Source: Adiantum capillus-veneris (lineage: Eukaryota; Streptophyta; Polypodiopsida; Polypodiales; Pteridaceae). From it: a DNA stretch of 64,000 nt. Shown here piece after piece: positions 20,800 through 29,700 of this stretch. The position numbers and the translations under genes are program-made. Under the pieces are notes generated by a model. The model saw nothing but the letters and a program-made list of their open reading frames with translations. It searched no databases and had not been told where the DNA came from. The stretch is taken from positions 33,523,969 through 33,587,968 of the forward strand of contig CM043942.1 of NCBI GenBank assembly GCA_014529385.2, written 5' to 3'. Every line of letters starts with the position of its first letter. Position 1 is the stretch's first letter.

Positions 20800-21061
20800 A
20801 TGGCTTCACGCAAGGATGAGTCGACTCCCTTTGCATCCGGAGATGCGGGAAGGGATCACAACGAAGATTCCGGCAAGGAGTATGGCCCGCCTCGGCCTAC
20901 TCAGGCGGAGCGACGAGAGATGGAGCGTTGTCAATTGATCGGCGATGCAACAAAGATGATGCTCACTTTTGCAAAGGACCCAAAATTTGCAAAATATATG
21001 AGCGAGACTTCTTTTCAGGAAGTGCACGAGCAGTGGTAGAAAACCACAACACCACCCCCGA
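20800..21061 (+). pseudogene. gag: gag N-terminal fragment of element 5
   Basis: The ATG at 20800 starts MASRKDESTPFASGDAGRDH. The frame is open through IGDATKMMLTFAKDPKFAKY to HEQW at 21036, then TAG at 21037-21039. The corresponding codon in element 1 is CAG, so this stop is a C-to-T change. Twenty bases later the similarity ends at the truncation point. No function is expected. Confidence 0.85.
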
Positions 21062-21505
21062 ATGTTGTCTCCTTGCCTTTCACTTTCTTGGCAACCTCGA
21101 TCTATTTCTCGGCCTCATCCGCTTTCTGTTGAGCCTTTGTGATAACATCCACTCAAGAAGTCGTCATTTATTTGTATTGCTCCTCTCACTCTTTGATGGC
21201 CTGCACTTGCTCTTTGATCGTGTTGAGCTCTTCAAATACTAAGGGTTGAAGCTCTCCCTCTTCAAGTGTGTTTCGTGATTGCACCTCTGCAAGCTCCTTC
21301 TTGAGTAATGCAATCTCTACATCCTCGCAGTCACACGACTTTCAAGTGTGTTTATCTTGCTTTCCTGAGCCGACACGCGTTCTTCGAGCGTCTTTATTGT
21401 GCCTAGGAGGTGGCGGTTAATTTTGTTGATGGTTTCACACATGTTTTCTTTGCATTTTTTAATGGCCTGCTCCAAAGGGTCGTCCTTGTTTGCTTGCTTC
21501 TTCAT
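21062..21505 (-). pseudogene. Decayed coiled-coil reading frame, unidentified
   Basis: The minus-strand ATG at 21505 (within MKKQANKDDPLEQAIKKCKE) opens a 62-residue frame rich in Lys, Glu, Leu and Ile with heptad-like spacing (LEERVSAQESKINTLESRV). A one-base frame change near 21320 leads to a continuing helix (DVEIALLKKELAEVQSRN, then ELNTIKEQVQAIKE) with four in-frame stops by 21062. The uniform coiled-coil character across the shift argues for one former protein of at least about 145 residues. It could be a host gene piece or a gag-like coiled coil of an unknown element. No named family is recognised. It is cut by the end of element 5. Confidence 0.55.
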
Positions 21506-21674
21506 GTTCGAGAAGCACAGTGGGAGAGGGAGAGGTAGAGAGAAAAAAGGGTAGCGAAGACTACACTATGCAGATGCGTGTTTCCTCATTATGCATACAT
21601 GTGTATTACGCTGCCACATCGCGCATACATGCTTATGCCACACCCATCTACATTCTCTGCAATTCTGCTTCAAA
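21506..21674. other. Unannotated spacer
   Basis: Purine-rich GAGAGGGAGAGG segment followed by mixed sequence. No gene or repeat is recognised. Confidence 0.5.
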
Positions 21675-21915
21675 CCTGTTTTAGGGTTTTCGCCACCTGT
21701 TGAGGGCTGTTTTGGGGTTTTGTCACCAGCTGCGAACTTGTTTTAAGGTTTTCGCCACTTGTTGAGGGCTGTTTTAGGGTTTCGTCACCTGCTGCGAACC
21801 TGTTTTAGGGTTTTCGTCACCTGCTGCGAACCTGTTTTAAGGTTTCATCACTTGCTGCAGGTCTGTTTTAGGGTTTCTTCACCTGCTGCAGGTCTGTTTT
21901 AGGGTTTTTCACTGC
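21675..21915 (+). repeat. About 31-bp minisatellite carrying TTTAGGG motifs
   Basis: Seven to eight units begin CTGTTTTAGGGTTT and continue CGTCACCTGCTGCGAA with substitutions and 1-2 bp length changes. Each contains GTTTTAGGGTTT or a one-base variant, the plant telomere-like core. Confidence 0.85.
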
Positions 21916-21940
21916 ATACAGAGCTGGAGAGAGCAGGCAA

Positions 21941-21944
<4 letters not shown>

Positions 21945-22022
<78 letters not shown>
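21945..22022 (+). repeat. (GA)n microsatellite
   Basis: About 39 uninterrupted GA units. Confidence 0.98.
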
Positions 22023-22024
<2 letters not shown>

Positions 22025-22184
22025 CTCTTTGCCGGTTGTTCCGATCAACTTGAGTAACAAATACCCAAGCACGGGTGGGGACAATAGCGAGGCTGTGCAC
22101 CGGGCTCTGTCATCTTCTTCTCCATCTCCTATCGCATTGTTTTGTCAGTTCAGTTCAGTTAAAGTATTTCAGTGTGTTCGAAGT
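22023..22184. other. Unannotated flank of element 2
   Basis: No gene seen. It ends in GAAGT, the left target duplication (22180-22184). It would be contiguous with 26189 onward before insertion. Confidence 0.6.
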
Positions 22185-23234
22185 TGTCACATGACACATC
22201 CAACCCTATGTGTCTGTGGACAAGCTACAGCACGACAAGGGTTCTGTCAGTCCAGTCAGTCTACATTAGCAAGTGTTCTGGCACTTTTGTGAGTCTGTTC
22301 GCAGACCGTGCATGCCTAGTCACTTAGCGTAGATGCATATCCTCTGGTTGCACACAACATGATCATAAGCATTCCCATCAGAATCCATCAGAGTCCTTCA
22401 GGGGAATTTTTTAGTGCATTTAACCTATTTTCCCTATTTTTGACATTTTTCACTAATTAATTTAAGTGACTTTTGTTGGAAAGTAAGTAGGGCAAATTGA
22501 GTAAGTTTGTATATAAGCAAACCTAGACTAGCACTATTTGGCAGCAGAAGAAGGAGAGCATCAGGCATTCACATGCAACAGGTCCTCTGGAGACACTTCT
22601 TAGCAAGACCCAACCTTGGCGATTTCCCTCAAGGCAGAGAACCCCAGCTTCCTAGCGTTTTCCATCAAGTCGTCCTCGCCCAGAAGACCCCGAGTCATCT
22701 GGCGTTTTCAGCCTTTGACCCCCCTAAAGACCAGTAGATTTCAGCTGCAAGGACCAGCCCACATCAGCGTTTTTGGTGCCAGACAATTTCAGCCGTTAGC
22801 GTTTTTGGGACAGCAGCAAATCAGCTTCAGATTTCAGCTAGTAGCATTTTTGGACAGCAGTACAAAAGCGTCAGTTTTCAGCCCTTAGATCGGTCTTGCC
22901 TTCACCGTCGTCGTCATCGATCTAGCCTAGACTTGCATCGGTCACATGCATCCACTTTGTACCGGTTTGTGCAATCAATAGTAGACCACTCTCGCCAACG
23001 AGAGTGGGGCCTTCGGAGGAGGGATTTACAACGTCTCTGGTGGCGTATTCTCTTTTCTCTCTATCTCTCAGTCTCATACACTTGCACGCACAATGTCCAT
23101 TCACTTTGTTTGTGATCATTGCACTCTCTCATTAAGAACGGAAGGCTCTCCCTTCCATAAGAAAAAGGAACCTTGAGCACACTTCGGAGCACTCATCTTG
23201 AGAAAGACCAACATTCATTCCGCTGCACCTTACA
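22185..23234 (+). repeat. 5' LTR of element 2
   Basis: Starts TGTCACATGACACATCC (the 3' LTR has CACGTG at this position) and ends CTGCACCTTACA. It contains several GCGTTTT motifs (22650-22880). Confidence 0.95.
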
Positions 23235-23235
23235 T

Positions 23236-23247
23236 TGGTATCAGAGC
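23236..23247 (+). other. Primer-binding site of element 2
   Basis: TGGTATCAGAGC, identical to elements A and 1. Confidence 0.95.
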
Positions 23248-23695
23248 TTTGATAGTGTTCTGTATCACTCAAGGAAAGAACCACAAGAACCACTAATTTT
23301 TTTTGGCTTGTTGAGGTCGCACGAACCCAAGTTCACTTGGGCGTGCCGATTCCAAAACGTGTTTTTGAAGAGTGACAGGAATTCCAGGAAAGAAGGGCTT
23401 GTCCAGCCTCCCCTTGTGCCTCTTTTCACTCATTGTGAGCGGACCGTGCACTTAGCGGTCGGCCACTTGACGTGAGGTGGGAAAAAGCAACCTTGGTGTG
23501 AGCGCAAGGTCACCAAGGGGTGCGCTTGTGGAAAAGAGCAGAACTCGGGTGAAGAGAATATCCTTCTCTAACACAGATTGCAAGCGAAAGAAGAATCACA
23601 AGAACCTCAGGAAATCAAGAACCCCAAGAACCACGACCCACAAGAACCCAAGTTCCTCGTGAACCCAAGACCACAAGAACCCACGACTTCAGTGG

Positions 23696-24685
23696 ATGGT
23701 CATCACTCGAAGCGGAATGGATACTTCGCATGGACGTGATGAGCATGAGGGTGGTGAAGAAGAATTTTCCCCACCAAGAGGTTTTTCTGACCCTCCCCCT
23801 TCCCCATCTACGCCAAGGATTGCACTAACTCCTATGGTGGCTTTCGATAAGATGATTATGGACAGGAGGATAGAACGAGAAGCGCAACGCATCGCCTTGG
23901 AGTGCGAGCGCAAAGCAAGAACAACAGAAAGAAGGGCAGCCATGGACCGTGAATACAAAGAAAGAATGGTAGCCATAGCGCGTAAGCACGAAGAAAGAAA
24001 AGCAGAAATGGATCGCGAGAACAAAGCAAGAAAAGCAATGAACGACCGACACATGACGAAGATGTTGCAACTCTTTTCTCAAGTGTAGGCACAGATGCAA
24101 GAGATTCGGGAAAAGGAGACTCTCTTAGTCTCTTCTTTTCCAAAGCACGACACACAGGATTTGCATGATGATAAGCATGATGAATTGCGTGATAATGACG
24201 AGCATGATGATTTGAATGACAATGACAAGCATGATGATTTGCATGAAGATGACGTGATTGTTCACAAGGATGAGGAGTTAGTTGATGCTTTTTCTAGCGA
24301 AGCTAACCTTGTTGCAGATTCCTTCAATCACGAAGGATCGATCTTGGCTCTTGAGCCTAGGTCCAAAGAACCCTCACAGGAAGTATTATGTGTTCGCATG
24401 ATTCATACGCAGGCATTATTCAAGTGTTTCATTCATGATCGTTTCTTGTATTTTAGTCAGCGTCTTTATGTGATCCCTTTTCCTAGGCATGACATATTGT
24501 ATGTTGAGCACGTTCCACTCATGAATGAGCACGGATGTATGTGGATTATTCATGAAAAGCTGAAAAGTATGAATTCAAGGAAGTCACATTCCATGTCTCT
24601 TCCTTGGCATGACACATTTGTAGAAAGAGCACATGAAAGTATGAGCACCAAGCATGGGCATTCCGTTGTGAATTGCCACAGTTGA
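23696..24685 (+). pseudogene. Gag-like protein of element 2 with one in-frame TAG
   Basis: The ATG at 23696 opens MVITRSGMDTSHGRDEHEGG, close to gag of element A, then a Pro/Ser block and a charged helix (about residues 50-130). A single TAG at 24086-24088 (context GTG TAG GCA) interrupts. The same frame continues for about 196 codons to 24685. The second part has an acidic His/Asp repeat (DDKHDELRDNDEHDDL and similar, near 24165-24260) and then a hydrophobic/aromatic region (IHDRFLYFSQRLYVIPF) I do not recognise. No gag core or knuckle is seen. It may bind partner gag through the shared N-terminus, which is inference. If the TAG was CAG, the product was about 330 residues. Confidence 0.72.
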
Positions 24686-25122
24686 TTGCTTTAGATCATA
24701 AGAGAGAGATTCGATCTCATTGTTTGCGTGTGTGTGGTGAACGGTTTGGCACTCCGTCTCTTTGTTCATCTACATTGCATGCACAATCTATTAGGACGAC
24801 AAGATTTTTTCCACTCACTTTATATGGAATATGTATGTTCATGGTTTTGTGTTGGAAATGGTTTCAAGAATTTTCAGCCATGGAGATTCTTGAAGAAGAA
24901 AGAAGCACGACTCTCGACGAAGTTGAAGCATGGAAGGAGCCACAGAAGACTGTGTCGCTTTCGGCACTGCACAAAGAAGCAAGCGTTGCATACCTTTTAT
25001 GAAGTTCAAGTACCGCACGACCCACACATCAGAGTGGGCCGGCGAAGAGTCCCTTCCAGGATTCCGGATGCTATTGGCGATCTCCCTCAACGCCATACAG
25101 TTCGGTACCAGTACCTCACTTT
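24686..25122 (+). other. Distal interior of element 2
   Basis: Short frames occur in several phases (for example 24728 onward) but none resembles a known domain. Probably untranslated or decayed coding sequence. Confidence 0.5.
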
Positions 25123-25135
25123 GAAAAGGAGGGGT
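25123..25135 (+). other. Polypurine tract of element 2
   Basis: GAAAAGGAGGGGT directly before the 3' LTR. Confidence 0.85.
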
Positions 25136-26183
25136 TGTCACGTGACACATCCAACCCTATGTGTCCATGGACAAGCTACAGCACGACAAGGATTCCGTTA
25201 GTCCAGTCAGTCTAGATTAGCAAGTGTTCTGGCACTTTTGTGAGTCTGTTCGCAGACCGTGCATGCCCAGTCATCGTGTAGATACATATCCTCTGGTTGC
25301 ACACAGCATGATCATAAGCATTCCCATCAGGATCCATCAGAATCCTTCAGGGGAATTTTCCCGACCTATTTTCCCTATTTTTGACATTTTTCACTTATTA
25401 ATTTAAGTGACTTTTGTTGGAAAGTAGGTAAAGCAAATTGACTAAGTTGTATATAAGCAAACCTAGACTAGCACTGTTTGGCAGAAGAAGAAGGAGAGCA
25501 TCAGGCATTCACATGCAAGAGGCCCTCTGGAGACACTTCTCAGCAAGACCCAACCTTGGCGATTTCAGCCCCTGGCGTTTTCTCTCAAGGCAGAGAACCC
25601 CAGCTTCCTAGCGTTTTCCATCAAGTCGTTCTCGCCCAGAAGACCCCCAGTCATCTGGCGTTTTCAGCCTTTGACCCCCCTAAAGACCAGCAGATTTCAA
25701 CCGCAAGGACCAGCCCTCATCAGCGTTTTTGGTGCCAGACAATTTCAGCCATTAGCGTTTTTGGGACAGCAGCAAATCAGCCTCAGATTTAAGCCAGTAG
25801 CGTATTTGGACAGCAGTACAAAAGCGTCAGTTTTCAGCCCTTAGATCGGTCTCGCCAAGAGTCGCCATCACCGTCGTCGTCATCGATCTAGCCTAGACTT
25901 GGATCGGTCACATGCATCCACTTTGTGTAGTAGACCACTCTCGCCAACGAGAGTGGGGCCTTCGGAGGAGGGTTTTACAACGTCTCTGGTGTCATATTCT
26001 CTTCTCTCTTTATCTCTCCATCTCATACACTTGCACGCATAGTGTCCATTCACTTTGTTTGTGATCATTGCACTCTCTCATTAAGAACGGAAGGCTCTCC
26101 CTTTCATAAGAAAAAGGAACCTTGAGCACAGTTCGGAGCACTCATCTTGAGAAACAACAACATTCATTCCGCTGCACCTTACA
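25136..26183 (+). repeat. 3' LTR of element 2
   Basis: Starts TGTCACGTGACACATCC with an intact G-box palindrome and ends CTGCACCTTACA. Followed by GAAGT. Confidence 0.95.
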
Positions 26184-26188
26184 GAAGT

Positions 26189-26582
26189 GCTAAAAGCGTG
26201 CAGAGATCAGTAGTTCAGTCTCTTTCCACTTCCACTTGCTGGAAGTAGTTGCAGAGATGAACTAGTCGAGTTTGGATTTGTGTCTCTGGTCTTCTATAAC
26301 TTGTTTTCTTTGTTGTTTGGTTAGTATAGCGTTCAGTAGATTTCTTGGTTTGTTGTTTGTTAATTGTCATTGCTGTTCTAATGAATTTTGTAGTAAAGCT
26401 CCATTGTACTCAGTTGGAAATATTCTTAGCATAAAAAGGCATAGTGGACTGCCTTTGGTTTTGTAATTGCATAAACTCATATTGGAGCACATATGAACTT
26501 CTAGTTATTCACCTGATTTTGAATGTATGTAATCTGACAAGTTGAGTTGTAGGATAATGAGTAGCTATGGATTTTTTTTCAG
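26189..26582 (+). other. Probable intron sequence upstream of first visible LRR exon
   Basis: T-rich, no open reading frame of note. It ends in a strong polypyrimidine tract and acceptor TTTTTTTTCAG at 26572-26582. Confidence 0.65.
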
Positions 26583-26670
26583 GCCTTAAATCATTGACGA
26601 CTCTCAATGTTAAATCTTGTGGTTTGTCAGATCTTTGCTGTAAAAAGCTCAAAGGTAATACCAAAAAAAT

Positions 26671-26716
<46 letters not shown>

Positions 26717-29700
26717 CGAGAGTCGATTTTGTTTGTCTCACAAGCTCAAAGCCAATATCTTTTTGTATTCTCTGAATCTTTTGCTACAGAAAACTAAAAC
26801 CCATGCAAATTGTTTGATGGTTTTAACCTCTCAAATCTAAATGCTTCTTGAATAGGAAAACTACCTGGGAGTGTTCTTCAAGGTAGGGGAAGAGTGTGTT
26901 TCAAGGGGAGGGAGGGATCTTGTAGCTCTGCTTTTGTTGTTGTATGTCTGCTTGTTTTTCTTGCTTGTCTTTTGTGTGCTGTTGGCTGCTATGCTGGATT
27001 TGTCTGTTCAAGTGGGGGTGGGGTTTGCTGTGTTGTGGTGTGTGTGAGTATGTGGTTGCTTGTGTGCATGTTTTGTGGATCACACAATGCTGCAGGTGCT
27101 TTTCATCTTGTATGATTACTGGCAGAGCCATGCCAGCCCAGCAAATAAGCTTGCCATTCGTCATTGATGCTATATCACGCATTGCCATCCGTCCCGCGGG
27201 TGATTACAATATCTAATATCTATGTTTCTAATCTGAAGTAATGATATTTGTATGTCTACGTAAGTGTATGAATGTGTGAGGGCAAAAAATTCAATGTACT
27301 ACATTGGTCGAGCCTTTTTAATTGGTCCTTATTCCTTTTAGTAAGGCCATTGTATTCACTACTTGTGATAAGGTGGGTGTTGTTTCTTAAGAGGAATATG
27401 GATTATGGAGAGGAGGAAGAGGAAGAGGAAGAAGGAGAGGAGATGTGATTACGGAAGAGGAGGAGGAGGAGGAGGAGGAGAGGAAAGGGGGGGGGGGGGG
27501 GGGGGGGGGGGGGGGTGGAGGAGGAGGAGGAAGAAGCAGCAGCAGCAGAAGAAGAAGACGAAGAAGATGAAGAAGAAGAGCAGGAGAAATTGGAGAAGGG
27601 AGAAGAAAAGATAGAAGCTTTAAAATTTCAAACATTCAAGAGGATGGACCTAGAAGTGATGAGGAGCTGGACTAAGGTGGAAATGTTTTGTCTTCTCAAA
27701 TTTACTAGTGTTTGTCCATCATGGACTGGTGGCCCATGCCAACATGGATGTGTAGTCACGGAACATTATTATTTGCCAAGGGCAAGACTTATTTGAGGCT
27801 GTCATTGTCCTCCAAGTTGACTATAAGGCTGTCATGGAGTTGTTTTACCCTTTCCTGGGGGTGAGCGCGATCACTGAATCCGAAGTTGTGAGAGTAACGG
27901 GGAAACTTGTGATCCTTTTATCCCATTTACCCTTAATGGGTGAGTGTGGGAGAATAACTGTCATACATTGTGCATCATTATTGAGTCACCTACATGGTAG
28001 GATTAGGCTTTTCTTGCTGAATCCGAAATTGTGACAGTAAGGGGGGAACTCTTCATCCTTTTATTCATTTCTCCTTTATGAGTGAGTGTAGGAGCATAAC
28101 TGGCATACATAGGCTTCATTGTGCATCATAATTGAGTCACCTACATGGTAGGATTAAACGAGTCAGACCCAAACAGACACTCTGTGGTCTATTCTCCATA
28201 TTAGAAGGAATGTTCGATACAAAGCCCATGGATTTTGAAAGAATTAATGATATCGATATTTGGCAATTGGAAAAAAGGGAGAAAAAGATAGGGGTTATAC
28301 AGCAAATGAGGAAAGGTTGCTTATTACAGGAATAACGTTCTTAGAGCCATTAAAAAACCCAGAACACAGACCTTTCATGGAGGCATATATTGCTACATTG
28401 TTCTACCGTAACTATTTGGCACTGACTACGTTAGTGGGGATGTCGTAGTATTTAATATGCATGATGCAACTTAAGGTTAGATTGTCTTGTGGATGTCTAC
28501 CATGAATCTATACCTTGCACTTTCCTTTTGGGTATTGCCAAAGGGAGTTGAGGTTGCTAGTTCAAGTTAATTTAGGTATTTTGTTATGACACAGAATGAA
28601 GTAGTCAAGTGGGCTTTTGTAGGACTTGTGAACTTGCGGATTCTAAATCTGGCCTACAATGACGTTACTGATGCAGGGATGGCTTACTTAAAAGGTACAT
28701 AATCATCCTACTGTATGTGTTCTCCCTATATAATTACTTACTCTATGCAGAATGCTGTGGACAGTATGGAGATCAAGGCATAGTTTAAATGCCTTATCTT
28801 TTATGTATACCAAGCACTTATGTTCTCTGTCAGCTTTCTTGATAGTGGATTTAGGGTGTGTTTTTACTTTTGAAATGTGTTCATGGATTATTTCTGTAAT
28901 CGAGTACATCTCACTGATGGGTGTTTCATACATTTGTTTTAACTCAAGGCCTGACAAATTTGGAGGAGCTGAATTTGGATTCTTGCAAAGTTGGCGATGC
29001 AGGCCTCGAATCTCTCAAAGGTATTTGTATGGGTCTTGCACCATTCATGTGGCTTGGTGTGAGATAGGAAGAAAGTAATTAATGCCTTGAACAATGGTGT
29101 TGACAGATCTGGTGAATTTGAGGAGTTTGGACGTCTCTGACTCCGATGTTGGCAGCTTGGGTCTTCGTTCCATATCTGGTGTCCTCTTGTTTACAATGTG
29201 CCCAAATTCATCTAAGATACATTATTTGACTAAACGATTACTTGTTTGTCCTCCCATTATTGGCAGGCTTGGAGAAGCTAGAGAGTTTGAACCTGTCTTT
29301 CACAAATGTGTCAGACAATGGTCTAGGGACTTTAGCAGGATTGACGTCTCTGACTTCTCTTAATCTTGATGTCCGACAAGTGACGGACACGGGTCTAGCT
29401 GCTCTAACGGGTAAGGTTCTTTACTTCTTTTTTATTCATGAACATCTGCCTTGGCATCTTCGAATAGGAAATTCTACTGAACTGCTAAATGCTGTGGCTA
29501 TGGTTATCTTTCGATGGCCTACTGTTTAGGCAGCGGATGGCTTATCTGATAGAGAAAATCTTCTTGCTAGCTTTATTTATAGATTAACTTATGCTCATTC
29601 TGAATCACTTCCCACATTATCAGGTTTGACGAATTTAAAGCATCTGGACCTCTTTGGAGCTAGGATTACAGATTATGGAACAGCCTGCTTGAAGTGTAAT

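Larger units (their letters stand above)
20093..21061 (+). mobile_element. Element 5: truncated Gypsy element (LTR, PBS, gag start)
   Basis: An LTR starting TGTCACAAAGTGATGACG at 20093, a primer-binding site at 20731-20742 and the first part of gag. Similarity to gag of elements 1 and 3 stops abruptly near 21061, where unrelated coiled-coil sequence starts. It inserted into the knuckle of element 4 gag. The expected ACATA target duplication cannot be checked because the 3' end is missing. Confidence 0.88.
22185..26183 (+). mobile_element. Element 2: complete non-autonomous LTR retrotransposon (4.0 kb, no pol)
   Basis: Two LTRs of nearly equal length (22185-23234, 1050 bp; 25136-26183, 1048 bp), a Met-type primer-binding site (23236-23247), a polypurine tract (25123-25135) and GAAGT duplications at 22180-22184 and 26184-26188 define a complete insertion. 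The interior is only about 1.9 kb and encodes a gag-N-terminus-like protein with an extra domain. No zinc knuckle, protease, RT, RNase H or integrase is readable in any frame. LTR, leader and protein start match element A, the likely helper family. Confidence 0.93.
26655..28622 (+). other. Intron of LRR gene with purine microsatellites and a duplicated block
   Basis: 1968 bp, GT at 26655 and AG at 28621-28622. It contains (CT)n, a GGA/G/GAA block (27400-27600) and two copies of a 130-140 bp block (27874-28156). No gene inside. Confidence 0.85.

Noticed and set aside
22023-22184. Possible upstream LRR exon or 5' exon before element 2
   Set aside because: No LRR consensus or plausible start and donor pair in any frame.
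21942-22292. Open frame made of Glu-Arg repeats then mixed sequence
   Set aside because: It is a translation of the (GA)n tract running into an LTR; no coding evidence.
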